64,000 bases of DNA from assembly GCA_048499435.1 (NCBI GenBank), contig JASNZW010000001.1, positions 248,001 to 312,000 on the forward strand, written 5' to 3'. Below are positions 8,100-16,108 of this stretch, piece by piece. Within the stretch, counting starts at the first letter, position 1; every line of letters begins with the position of its first letter. The stretch is from DAOTWC01 sp048499435 (GTDB lineage: Bacteria; Chloroflexota; Anaerolineae; Aggregatilineales; Phototrophicaceae). The translations under genes and the position numbers were made by a program. Below the pieces are notes generated by a model. It was not told the DNA's origin and did no database searches. It worked only from the letters and a program-made list of their open reading frames with translations.

Positions 8100-8124
8100 T
8101 GTGCCGCCGCAGGACTTACACACG

Positions 8125-9486
8125 ATGCCAATCTTTACCACCGAATCCGAAGCCGTTACCTACATCTTTCGCTCGATGCGCCGCCTGCGCGACTTACCGC
8201 GCGGAACCGATGACCAGTTCCGCAGCACCACGCCGACTCTGCGCCTGGCCTCGGCGCTGAACCTGCTGGACGCCCCGCGCGAGTACGCCGTCGTCACCGG
8301 CAGCAAGGGCAAAGGCTCAGTCACCGTCATCACAGCGCGCCTGCTGCAGCATCTCGGCCACACCGTCGGGACGATCACCAGCCCGCACCTGGTCACCTGG
8401 CGCGAGCGCGTCCGCGTGAACGGGCGCGCCATCCCGGAGCCGGCTTTTCTGCGCCTGCTGTCAGAGCTGTCACCGCACATTGACGCGGTCGAGAACACGC
8501 TCACCGAGCGCCAGTATTTCAGCCCGCAGGGCATCTTCCTGGCGCTGGCGCTGCGCTGGTTCGACGCGCAGGGCGTGACCGCCGCCGTGCTGGAGGTGGG
8601 GCGCGGCGGGCGCTACGACGACATCGCCATCGTGCCCAACTACCTGTCGCTGTTCACACCGATCACGCTGGAACACGTGGAGCAGCTTGGCCCCACGCTG
8701 GCGCGCATCGCCTGGCACAAAGCGGGCGTTATCAAGCCGCACAGCCGCGCCTACAGCGTAGCCCAGGCGCCGGAGGTGCTGGCGGTGCTGGCGGCGGAGG
8801 CCGAAGCGCAGGACGCACAGTTTGACTGGATCGCGCCGCTGGACATGGGCCGCTATCTTGGCCCGGCGGATAACGGCATGCGCGTGAACATGGGGCGCTA
8901 CGGCGACGTCACGCTGTCGCTGCGCGGGCGCTATCAGATCGCCAACGCCAGCCTGGCGGTGATCGGCGCGGGGGTGCTGCACGCCCGCCTGGGCGGCATT
9001 CCGCACGGCGCGCCAGAGTATGCTGAGCGCATCCGCGCCGGCCTGGCGGATGTCACCTGGCCGGGCCGCTGCCAGAAGCTCCAGGACGCGCCCGCGGTCT
9101 ATCTCGACGGCGCGATCAACCGCGAGTCCGCTGTGTCGCTGGTGGAAAGCCTGCGCGACAGCCTGACCGCGCCGGTCGTCAGCGTTGTCGGCGTGCCGGA
9201 CGACAAGGACCGCGCCGGCGTCTATGCCGCGCTTGGCCCGGTCAGCGACCTGCTCATCCTCACCGAAACGGCGCGCAACCCGACGCTGCACTTCCCTGAC
9301 CCGGCGGCGGCGGTCAGCGAGGCGGCGGGCCACTGCGCCGCCGTGACCTACGCCCCAACGCTGGCCGCCGCTGTTACAGCGGCGCTGGCCCGCGCCGGGG
9401 CGGACGGCACAGTCATCATCGCCGGCACACAGTCCATCGTGGCCGACGCGGTCGCGCTGTGGGGCTACACCTACGAGCAGATTTAG
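8125..9486 (+). CDS. folC: Folylpolyglutamate / dihydrofolate synthase (Mur ligase family)
   Basis: A 453-residue Mur-ligase fold enzyme that joins glutamate to (dihydro)folate or dihydropteroate using ATP. It has the family signature P-loop VTGSKGKGSVTVITARLL near residue 55, the folate-loop SPHLVTWRERVRVNGR, TAAVLEVGRGGRYD, the LEHVEQLGPTLARIAWHKAG block with the catalytic Lys, and a C-terminal ligase domain with VYLDGAINRESA in place of the usual DGAHNP. I place the start at ATG 8125, preceded by AGGA, rather than at GTG 8101. DGAHNP becoming DGAINRES is a noticeable departure, so this could be a FolC paralogue with a different amino-acid ligase substrate. No other folate gene lies nearby. 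Confidence 0.82.
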   Translation: MPIFTTESEAVTYIFRSMRRLRDLPRGTDDQFRSTTPTLRLASALNLLDAPREYAVVTGSKGKGSVTVITARLLQHLGHTVGTITSPHLVTWRERVRVNGRAIPEPAFLRLLSELSPHIDAVENTLTERQYFSPQGIFLALALRWFDAQGVTAAVLEVGRGGRYDDIAIVPNYLSLFTPITLEHVEQLGPTLARIAWHKAGVIKPHSRAYSVAQAPEVLAVLAAEAEAQDAQFDWIAPLDMGRYLGPADNGMRVNMGRYGDVTLSLRGRYQIANASLAVIGAGVLHARLGGIPHGAPEYAERIRAGLADVTWPGRCQKLQDAPAVYLDGAINRESAVSLVESLRDSLTAPVVSVVGVPDDKDRAGVYAALGPVSDLLILTETARNPTLHFPDPAAAVSEAAGHCAAVTYAPTLAAAVTAALARAGADGTVIIAGTQSIVADAVALWGYTYEQI

Positions 9487-9498
9487 CCGCCGCGCCGC

Positions 9499-10767
9499 CT
9501 ACTGGCAGGTAAGCGCGGTCGGCACGCGCGCCTCGGCCCAGCGGCGCTCAAATTCGGCAGTGTACTGCGCCGCCACATTCGGGTCAGAGATAATCACCAG
9601 GTTCTCGTCGTTCGAACGGGTGGCGTTGCTGGAAAAGTTAAACGAGCCGGTGACAACTGTGCGGTTGTCAATGATAAACACCTTGTGGTGCAGCACGAAC
9701 GGGTTGCCGTCCTGCCGCACCTCGACGCCCGCGCAGAACAACTGCGTAAGCGTGCTGGATTCCGTCTGGCTGCCCACCGTCTCATAAATGCCGCGCACGC
9801 TCACCCCGGCCTCTGCCCGGCGCTGTAACTCGTCCGCGACCTGCGTAACCGTAAACGAAAACGCCATAAAGCGAACGCTCTGCTGCGCCTTCCCGATCTG
9901 GTTGAGAATCTGGGTCAGCACGTCATCTTCAGGCGCAAAGTAGATTTCGACCGGAATGCCATCCTGCGTAAACGACGCCGTGTTGCCGCGCGGCGACCGC
10001 GGCCCGAAGCTGCGCGCCTCGAACATCTCATTAAATTCCGCCTGATACGCATCCACCGCGCGGCGGGCGCGCAGCACCAGCATATTGTTGTTGTTGCGGT
10101 ATGCGTCGTTCACCGTGTAGTTCATAGAGCCGGTCCACACCTCGGCCCCGTCCAGGATCATAAATTTGTTGTGCATCAGGGCGCTGCGCCCGTCATCAAC
10201 CACCGGGATGCCAGCGGCGATCAGCTCGCCGATCTTGCTGTCCTCATCCGCCAGGCCGTGCTCGTTGTCCGTCACAAAACGCACTTTTACGCCGCGCCGC
10301 TGCGCGTCCAGCACGGCGGCGTGGAGGTTGGGGTTATTCCACTCAAAGGCGGCGATATCGAGCGTCCGCTGCGCCCCGCCGATGGCGGCGGCCAGCGCCG
10401 TATCAACCCCGCCAACGTAATCCGCCGGGTTGCGGCTGCCGGTCGGGGCCGTGAAATAGGTCTGCCAGAACCCCTGGCGCGCGCCATACCCCTGCGCGAA
10501 CGAAATTGTTTCCAGCCCGCCAGGGCCGATAGCGACCTCAGTCGGCGGCACCGGGACAGCGGTCGGCGCGCTGGTGGCGCTGGGCGCGATCGTAATGGTC
10601 GGCGCGGGCGTGTTGGTCGGCAGGCCCAGCAGTTCCTCAACGCCGACGCCCGTCAGGCGCGAGATCAGCAGCGCCAGCACGACGACCACCGCCCCCACCA
10701 CCAGGCTCAGCGGCGAGGTCGGCCCCTTTGCGCTTTGTTTGCTCGATGTGCTCTGTTTCTTCGTCAC
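9499..10767 (-). CDS. Membrane-anchored phospholipase D-like protein, two HKD domains
   Basis: 422 residues starting at GTG 10767 with AAAGG eight bases upstream. An N-terminal membrane anchor (LSLVVGAVVVVLALLIS, about residues 18-36) is followed by a Thr/Pro linker (TNTPAPTITIAPSATSAPT) and two PLD-family domains. Both catalytic HxKx4Dx6GSxxN motifs are complete: HNKFMILDGAEVWTGSMNYT and HHKVFIIDNRTVVTGSFNFS. Such proteins hydrolyse phosphodiester bonds of lipids or nucleic acid; the anchored form with catalytic domains outside fits either a cardiolipin-synthase-like lipid enzyme or an external nuclease. It lies 20 bp behind the gene at 10788-11393 and probably shares its transcript. Confidence 0.85.
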   Translation of the reverse strand: MTKKQSTSSKQSAKGPTSPLSLVVGAVVVVLALLISRLTGVGVEELLGLPTNTPAPTITIAPSATSAPTAVPVPPTEVAIGPGGLETISFAQGYGARQGFWQTYFTAPTGSRNPADYVGGVDTALAAAIGGAQRTLDIAAFEWNNPNLHAAVLDAQRRGVKVRFVTDNEHGLADEDSKIGELIAAGIPVVDDGRSALMHNKFMILDGAEVWTGSMNYTVNDAYRNNNNMLVLRARRAVDAYQAEFNEMFEARSFGPRSPRGNTASFTQDGIPVEIYFAPEDDVLTQILNQIGKAQQSVRFMAFSFTVTQVADELQRRAEAGVSVRGIYETVGSQTESSTLTQLFCAGVEVRQDGNPFVLHHKVFIIDNRTVVTGSFNFSSNATRSNDENLVIISDPNVAAQYTAEFERRWAEARVPTALTCQ

Positions 10768-10787
10768 AGTATCTGCCTTTGCAATTG

Positions 10788-11393
10788 CTACAGCGAATCC
10801 CAGGTTAATCTATCAGACGTGTCGGGTGGCGTGTCGGATGTGTCGGGCGCATTGGGCGTGGCAGCGGGTGTATCAGGCGCGGCGGGCGCGGCGGACATAC
10901 CGGGCGCGTTGGGCATGTCAGTGGGCGTGCCAGGCGCGGCGAACGCGGCGGACATGCCAGGTGTGTCAGGCGCGGCGGGTGTATCAGGCGCGGCAGACGC
11001 GGCGGATATACCGCCGAACGCCGCCATCAGCGCGCGCAGATTGCCCGCAACATCATACGGATCAGCGGCAGCCGTCTGCGCGCTGAACGTCGTCGGCGGG
11101 TTCAGGCCGACAGCGCTGGCGGAAACCTGCATCTTCGCCAGCATCGCCTGCTGGTCCTCTGGCGACAGATCGGCCAGGCGCGCAGAAAAACGATTCATGC
11201 CGCGCATCAGCCGCTTAAGATGCGCCAGCGCCGTCTCGAAGGCCGCGTCGTCCAGGTCCTGCGCGGCCAACCCCGCCACCTGTTCTTCAGCCCAGGTCAG
11301 CAGCGTTTGCGCCTCTTCGTCAGTCAGTTCGTCGCGCACGTCGCCTTCTTCATACAGACTTTGCACGCCCCACTCGCGCTGCTCGTGTGACAT
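10788..11393 (-). CDS. Hypothetical protein with Ala/Pro-rich repetitive C-terminus
   Basis: Read from ATG 11393, where AAGGAG precedes it by nine bases, this gives about 201 residues. The first 120 are a charged, helical region (MSHEQREWGVQSLYEEGDV, DLDDAAFETALAHLKRLMRG, DLSPEDQQAMLAKM) with no match I recognise. The last 70 residues are low complexity, with repeats of the type AAPDTPAAPDTPGMSAAFAAPGTP, encoded by imperfect direct repeats at about 10820-11010. No membrane segment is present. It precedes the phospholipase D-like gene on the same strand. The tail probably is a disordered, length-variable region. Confidence 0.65.
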   Translation of the reverse strand: MSHEQREWGVQSLYEEGDVRDELTDEEAQTLLTWAEEQVAGLAAQDLDDAAFETALAHLKRLMRGMNRFSARLADLSPEDQQAMLAKMQVSASAVGLNPPTTFSAQTAAADPYDVAGNLRALMAAFGGISAASAAPDTPAAPDTPGMSAAFAAPGTPTDMPNAPGMSAAPAAPDTPAATPNAPDTSDTPPDTSDRLTWDSL

Positions 11394-11774
11394 CTGCCGC
11401 CGCTCCTTAATGCTTGTGCTATGCCAGCCTCCGTCATTGTAACACATCAGGACACCGACAGATTTTGACGCTGCCAGCGCCGTAGGGTATGCTCTGGCGC
11501 ACAAGTGAATACACGTAATAAACGGGTTGTCAGCGCAGCGATATTCGCGTCAGCTCAGGAATATCGCCGCTTTCATCACCGCAGGTTTGTTGTACGCCGA
11601 TAGCCATCGGCCGTGATGATCCGCTGACGGCCAAACCATTCATCAGCAAGGTCAAGAGTATCGCCCGCGCCAAACCGCTGTCCAGCGCTCGCTGGCTAAC
11701 ACCGCCAGGGCGCGGCCTGGCCTTCCTGAATGCAGCTAACAGCGTGATCAGCCTCTACTACAGGAGTTTTAACA
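11394..11774. other. Non-coding divergent gap
   Basis: These 381 bases separate a minus-strand operon from the plus-strand oxidoreductase. An inverted repeat gcgatatt (11538-11545) / aatatcgc (11560-11567) is present, and a short hairpin gccgat-agcc-atcggc lies just downstream. No RNA gene or conserved small protein is apparent. Promoters for both directions must lie here. Confidence 0.5.
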
Positions 11775-12884
11775 ATGCCCGCTGAAAAGATTAATGTCGC
11801 GATTGTGGGGCTGGGCTTCGGCGCAGAGTTCATCCCCATCTATCAGAACCACCCCCACGCCAATATGTACGCAATCTGTCAGCGCACTCAAAGCCGCCTT
11901 GATGAAGTGGGCGACGCTTTCGGTATCGAAAAACGCTACACTGACTTCGACGACCTGATCGCCGACCCCCTTGTGGACGCTGTGCACATCAACAGCCCGA
12001 TCCACCTGCACGCGCCGCAGTCTATCGCCGCCCTGAAGGCAGGCAAACACGTGTGCAGCACCGTGCCGATGGCAACAACAGTCGAGGAATGCCGCCAGAT
12101 CATCGAAGCGCAGCAGGCATCTGGCAAAAAGTACATGATGGCAGAAACCGTCATTTATTCGCGCGAGTATCTGTACGTTAAAGAGCTGTACGACACCGGC
12201 AAATTGGGCCGCATTCAGTACCTGCGCGCCACCCACCAGCAGGAAATGCTGGGCTGGCCAGGCTACTGGGAGGGCCTGCCGCCCATGCACTACGCCACCC
12301 ACGTTATCAGCCCATGCCTGGCGCTGGCCGGCCAGGATGCCGAGTCAGTAACCTGCTTCGGCTCCGGCCGTATCCAGGAACATCTGATCCCCAAGTACAA
12401 CTCGCCGTTTGCTATCGAGACAGCGCACATCAAAATGAAAAACTCTGACCTGGTGGCGGAGGTCATGCGCTCGCTGTTCAACACAGCGCGCCAGTACCGT
12501 GAGAGCTTCGACGTATACGGCAGCAAGATGTCGTTCGAGTGGCCGCTGATAGAACACACCGCGCCGGTCGTTCACGTTGGCGAAAAACCACATCTGATCG
12601 ACGTGCTGGACTTCGCGCACCGCCTGCCAGAGCCAATTCAGAAATTTACCACTGGCGGCGTCTACGGCGGCGAACAACAACACCTGTCCTTTATTCAGGG
12701 CAGCGGGCACGGCGGGTCACACCCGCACATGGTGCACGAATTTCTGATGAGCATTGTCGAGGACCGCGAGCCGTTCCCCAACGCGCGGCAGGCGGCCAAC
12801 TGGGTCTGCACCGGCATCCTGGCGCACGAATCCGCCCTGCGCGGCGGTGAGACGCTGCCGCTGCCAGCCTGGACGCTGGCCTGA
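11775..12884 (+). CDS. Gfo/Idh/MocA family oxidoreductase, EKP-less subtype
   Basis: 369 residues from ATG 11775 (GGAGTT upstream). An N-terminal Rossmann fold for NAD(P) (VAIVGLGFGAEFIPIY) is followed by the C-terminal alpha/beta domain of the sugar-dehydrogenase superfamily. Typical members carry an E-K-P motif whose Lys takes part in catalysis and cofactor binding. At the equivalent place this protein reads GKHVCSTVPMATTVEE, i.e. VPM instead of EKP. The downstream helix with HYATHVISPCLALAG may carry the catalytic His. The substrate is likely a sugar or inositol derivative but cannot be told from sequence. It is monocistronic, bounded downstream by a strong hairpin. Confidence 0.82.
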   Translation: MPAEKINVAIVGLGFGAEFIPIYQNHPHANMYAICQRTQSRLDEVGDAFGIEKRYTDFDDLIADPLVDAVHINSPIHLHAPQSIAALKAGKHVCSTVPMATTVEECRQIIEAQQASGKKYMMAETVIYSREYLYVKELYDTGKLGRIQYLRATHQQEMLGWPGYWEGLPPMHYATHVISPCLALAGQDAESVTCFGSGRIQEHLIPKYNSPFAIETAHIKMKNSDLVAEVMRSLFNTARQYRESFDVYGSKMSFEWPLIEHTAPVVHVGEKPHLIDVLDFAHRLPEPIQKFTTGGVYGGEQQHLSFIQGSGHGGSHPHMVHEFLMSIVEDREPFPNARQAANWVCTGILAHESALRGGETLPLPAWTLA

Positions 12885-12905
12885 GCAGCGCCGCGCGCCA
12901 GCTTC

Positions 12906-12935
12906 GCGCGGGACAGGCGGTTGCCTGTCCCGCGC
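12906..12935. terminator. Strong hairpin between convergent genes
   Basis: The arms 12906-12918 and 12923-12935 form a perfect 13-bp GC-rich stem with a GGTT loop, between the end of the oxidoreductase gene and the end of the minus-strand SCO1664-like gene. There is no T-run, so the call as a bidirectional terminator is inferred from stem strength and position. Confidence 0.5.
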
Positions 12936-13019
12936 CGGCTGAAATCGACATTCTGCCGCTGATCGCGACTTACATGGAGCTATATCACGCCCAGGGGCGG
13001 GAACCTGGGCGCGCGCGTG

Positions 13020-13772
13020 TCACACCGGCGGCCAGGGGAAATTAGGGCCGGGGCCGGGCTGGGGATAGCGCTTGCTGCGCAGCATCTTCTCGATCCGGCG
13101 GCGGAACGCCTGGCGCTCGCCCTCAGCGAGCAGTTCGCACATAGCCCGCGCGAACGCGCTGCCGGCGTCGTTCAGGTATGCCAGCAGCCGTTCAACGTCG
13201 GCCAGCAGCGCGTCGGCCACCGGCTCGCCGGCAAAATCCCAGATCACCGTGCGCAGCTTGTGGTCACGGTTGAAGGCGATGCCATGATCAATGCCCCACA
13301 GGTGGCCGGTGGCGTCCAGCAGCACGTGCCCCCCCTTGCGGTCGGCGTTGTTAATGAGGTAATCAAACAGGGCGATGCGCCGAAGCTGCGGGTGAAACGT
13401 CTCGTCCAGCGAAAAATAATTCTGTTCTGGGTCGTGGTCGATATAAAACTGCACCGAGCCGATGCCGTGCGGCCCCTCTCGCAGCAGCGTCGGCGGGACG
13501 ATCTGCCAGCCCAGCGCGTGCGAAGTGTGAAAAGCCGCCGTCTCACGGTAGCACAGCGTGCCGTCAGGAAAATCCCACAGCGGGCGCTCGCCGCGCTGCG
13601 GCTTGTACACCGCCAGCGTGGTCACTTCGTCCAGCGTGATCGTCAGCAGAAACGTGTAGTTAGAACTCCAGCGCATGACGCCGTGTTCCGCGTCCACCCG
13701 GCCCTGCGCCAGCACCTCCAGCAGGCGCTCAACCGTGATCGGCGCGCGCTCGCCTTTCTCACCGCCGTTCAT
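13020..13772 (-). CDS. SCO1664 family protein (PI3/4-kinase-like fold)
   Basis: About 250 residues read from ATG 13772, which overlaps the stop of the upstream DUF3090 gene as ATGA, so the two are translationally coupled. Kinase-like features include RWSSNYTFLLTI, the Lys in TLAVYKPQRGERPLWDFP, the catalytic-loop-like INNADRKGGHVLLD and the metal-binding WGIDHGIAFN. This is the SCO1664 family seen in Actinobacteria, where it is found with DUF3090 and a phosphoglycerate-mutase-like phosphatase. The substrate is unknown; the fold suggests ATP-dependent phosphorylation. The longer in-frame extension upstream is rejected because it would lie inside DUF3090. Confidence 0.82.
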   Translation of the reverse strand: MNGGEKGERAPITVERLLEVLAQGRVDAEHGVMRWSSNYTFLLTITLDEVTTLAVYKPQRGERPLWDFPDGTLCYRETAAFHTSHALGWQIVPPTLLREGPHGIGSVQFYIDHDPEQNYFSLDETFHPQLRRIALFDYLINNADRKGGHVLLDATGHLWGIDHGIAFNRDHKLRTVIWDFAGEPVADALLADVERLLAYLNDAGSAFARAMCELLAEGERQAFRRRIEKMLRSKRYPQPGPGPNFPWPPV

Positions 13773-14281
13773 GTCCAGTAATACACCACGTGACCGTTCT
13801 GGCGGGGGTCGGCCCGGCCCGCCTGGACGGTCTCCAGGGCGTGCAGGCTGAGGGCGCGCATCTGCGGGCGGCTGCACCACAGCCGCACTACCCCTGGCTC
13901 GATGTCCTCTGGCGGCGCGTCTTCGTCTACGACGACCAGTTCCTGCGCCACCAGCACAACCATGTTGCGTTCTTCGTCATAGCCCAGGCCCATCTGCGCC
14001 ACGCGGAACACCGGCGTAATTGGCTCGCGCAGGTCCATATCCACTGCCGACAGGTCCACAGACGTCGGGCCGCCCTCCGTGTTGGGGAAGCGCGTGTCCA
14101 GGTCATCTATCAGCTCGCGCAGCGCCTCGCTCAACGCCCACGCCTGTTCTTTCTCAATCACCATCGAGACAACCTGCTGCGCTTTGCCGGCCTGCAGGTG
14201 AAACACGCGCTGCCCTTTCGGGCCAATCGTCCCGATGGTCACAAAATCAACCGGGTTCAGCTCAATCTCTGTGCTGGGCAT
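13769..14281 (-). CDS. DUF3090 family protein
   Basis: About 170 residues. I start it at ATG 14281 because MPSTEIELNPVDFVTIGTIG aligns with the usual short N-terminus of the family, with AAAGG upstream. An alternative GTG at 14302 overlaps the preceding stop as GTGA and would add seven residues. It carries GPKGQRVFHLQAG, an acidic middle region and the C-terminal RLWCSRPQMRALSLHALE with a Cys preserved in related proteins. Function is unknown. The order phosphatase - DUF3090 - SCO1664 on one strand with overlapping ends matches the actinobacterial arrangement (Rv2135c-Rv2133c region of Mycobacterium). Confidence 0.82.
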   Translation of the reverse strand: MPSTEIELNPVDFVTIGTIGPKGQRVFHLQAGKAQQVVSMVIEKEQAWALSEALRELIDDLDTRFPNTEGGPTSVDLSAVDMDLREPITPVFRVAQMGLGYDEERNMVVLVAQELVVVDEDAPPEDIEPGVVRLWCSRPQMRALSLHALETVQAGRADPRQNGHVVYYWT

Positions 14282-14298
14282 GGGGTAGCTGCTGCCTT

Positions 14299-14949
14299 TC
14301 ACGAACTGGCGGTGGGCGGCGTCTGCTGGCGCGCGCGCTCAAGCTGTGCCAGATGCGCTACATCGTTCATAGACTGGATAACAGGGCGGCTGTGCCCCAG
14401 TACAAGCGTGCTGATCGAGGCCGGCGAAACGACGATGCGCTGGAAATTGTCCAGGTGCATTCCCAGGTAATGCGCCAGCGCCATCTTAATCAGGTCAGCG
14501 TGGAAGACAACCGCGACAAGCTGGCGCGGGTGGGCCAGCACCAGGCCCTCGATAGCGTCCACGACGCGCGCCTGCACGCCGCGCATGGTCTCACCGTTGG
14601 GGAAGTACGCGCGCGACGGGTATTCCTGCACCACGCCCCACATTTTACGGCGCGCCAGCGCCGCAATCTCCATGCCTTCCCAGTCGCCGTAGCGCACCTC
14701 GCCAAAGCCCGGGTCGTGCTGGATGCGCAGGTGCGGATGATGCTGGCGGATCGCCTCGGCGGTCTCCATCGTGCGTTCCAGCGGGCTGGCGTACAGGCTG
14801 TTGAGCGGCACGGCGGCCAGCCGTTCGCCCAGGGCGGCGGCCTGCGCCTGGCCTTCATCGTTGAGATGCACGCCCGGCGTCCACCCGGCCAGCCTGCCGG
14901 TCTTGACATAATCGTTTACCGCGTGGCGAATCAGCAGAATAATCGTCAT
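14299..14949 (-). CDS. Histidine phosphatase / phosphoglycerate mutase-like protein (MSMEG_4193 type)
   Basis: 216 residues from ATG 14949. The catalytic LIRHAVNDYV motif at the N-terminus has the phosphohistidine nucleophile; SPLERTMETAEAI supplies the second Arg/Glu and VVFHADLIKMALAHYLG near residue 160 the second His. The family removes or transfers phosphate via phosphohistidine. It leads the coupled trio with DUF3090 and the SCO1664 kinase-like protein, which suggests that a phosphorylation/dephosphorylation cycle on one unknown metabolite is encoded here. It is transcribed divergently from the epimerase at 15074. Confidence 0.85.
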   Translation of the reverse strand: MTIILLIRHAVNDYVKTGRLAGWTPGVHLNDEGQAQAAALGERLAAVPLNSLYASPLERTMETAEAIRQHHPHLRIQHDPGFGEVRYGDWEGMEIAALARRKMWGVVQEYPSRAYFPNGETMRGVQARVVDAIEGLVLAHPRQLVAVVFHADLIKMALAHYLGMHLDNFQRIVVSPASISTLVLGHSRPVIQSMNDVAHLAQLERARQQTPPTASS

Positions 14950-15073
14950 CGGAATGTGCCGGGCTGGCCTTTCGCTGCGCTGTGATGATAGCATATACTG
15001 GCACGAAAGACACGCGCTATTTAACCGAACGCTCACGAATCAGGGGCTGCGCCGCCCCGGTGGACAAAGGCTT

Positions 15074-16021
15074 ATGACCACACTTATCACCGGCGGGGCC
15101 GGTTTTATCGGCAGCCGGCTGGCACAGCGCCTGCTCCAGCTCAACCAGCCGGTCATCATCCTCGACAACTTTAACGACTACTATGATCCGGCCCTCAAGC
15201 GCGCCAACGTCGCGCCGCTGCGCGCCCACGCCGCCGTTATCGAAGGCGATATCCGCGACACCGCGCTGCTGGCGCGCCTGTTCGCGGACCACCCTATCCG
15301 GCGCGTCGCTCACCTGGCGGCGATGGCCGGCGTGCGCTACTCGGCGGAGCGCGGCCCGCTGTACGCCGAAGTCAACACGCAGGGCAGCGTCAACCTGATG
15401 GATGTCGCGCGCCAGCACGCCGTCGAGATCTTCATCCAGGCGTCCACGTCGTCGGTGTATGGCGATGCTCAGCGCATCCCGTTTGTCGAAGACGAAACGC
15501 CTGACTTCCCGCTGGCCCCTTACCCGGCCAGCAAGCGCGCCGCCGAGCTGTTCGCGCACAGCTTTCACCACCTGTTCGGCCTGAACGTGACCGTGCTGCG
15601 CTTCTTCAACGTCTACGGCCCGAACGGGCGGCCCGACATGATGCCGCTGCAGGTGATCGACTCGATTCTGAGCGGGCGCGCCATCCCCCTGTACGACGGC
15701 GGCACGCTGGAGCGCGACTGGACTTATATTGACGACACAGTCGCCGGCATCGTGGCCGCGCTCGAACGCCCCCTGGGCTACCGGCTCATCAACCTGGGCT
15801 ACGGCAGCGCGGTCCCGCTGACGCAGTTTATCGCCATTTACGAGGCGCTGATCGGCAAAAAGGCGGTCACTCACGACGTGCCCGCCCCCCGCACTGAACC
15901 GCGCGTGCTGTTTTGCGACAACAGCCGCGCCCGCCGCCTGCTGGGTTTCGACCCGCAGACCGACATCCGAACCGGCCTGGCGCACACCTGGGCCTGGTAT
16001 CGTCAGCAGCATGGTTTGTGA
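15074..16021 (+). CDS. NAD-dependent sugar-nucleotide epimerase (UDP-glucuronate 4-epimerase-like)
   Basis: 315 residues from ATG 15074 (AAAGG just upstream). It is an extended short-chain dehydrogenase: NAD-binding TGGAGFIGS at residues 6-14, DNFNDYYDPALKR after the second strand, the catalytic Ser in STSSVYGD, the YPASK Tyr/Lys pair and FNVYGPNGRPDMMP for substrate. These features fit UDP-glucuronate or UDP-glucose 4-epimerases that supply sugars for surface polysaccharides. It stands alone, with a -10-like TATACT at 14994-14999. Confidence 0.87.
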   Translation: MTTLITGGAGFIGSRLAQRLLQLNQPVIILDNFNDYYDPALKRANVAPLRAHAAVIEGDIRDTALLARLFADHPIRRVAHLAAMAGVRYSAERGPLYAEVNTQGSVNLMDVARQHAVEIFIQASTSSVYGDAQRIPFVEDETPDFPLAPYPASKRAAELFAHSFHHLFGLNVTVLRFFNVYGPNGRPDMMPLQVIDSILSGRAIPLYDGGTLERDWTYIDDTVAGIVAALERPLGYRLINLGYGSAVPLTQFIAIYEALIGKKAVTHDVPAPRTEPRVLFCDNSRARRLLGFDPQTDIRTGLAHTWAWYRQQHGL

Positions 16022-16071
16022 TTTCTCATCTGCCGCCTCCGCGCCGCCGCAGCCAGGCCAGACACTTCTGC

Positions 16072-16077
16072 TATAAT
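16072..16077 (+). promoter_or_regulatory. -10 box (TATAAT)
   Basis: A consensus TATAAT lies 32 bases before the phosphoesterase start at 16109. No good -35 is seen at the normal spacing; an adjacent T/C-rich stretch precedes it. Confidence 0.4.
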
Positions 16078-16108
16078 GGAGTTATTCTGTCTGTTGCAGG
16101 GCTGCTGG

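Larger units (their letters stand above)
7642..8124. other. Non-coding gap with secondary structure
   Basis: No convincing gene is seen in these 483 bases. A -10-like TATAGT lies at 7723-7728. An imperfect long hairpin can be drawn between 7760-7772 and 7809-7827, and a perfect 16-bp hairpin lies at 7893-7929. The stretch resembles no standard RNA (SRP, tmRNA, RNase P) that I can recognise. The last part holds the likely promoter of the FolC-like gene. Confidence 0.5.

Noticed and set aside
7642..8124. SRP RNA, tmRNA or RNase P RNA in the structured gap
   Set aside because: None of the conserved core sequences of those RNAs is present.
13017..13781. Plus-strand open frame over the SCO1664-like gene
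   Set aside because: Composition is typical of a shadow frame and the minus-strand gene shows coherent motifs and translational coupling.
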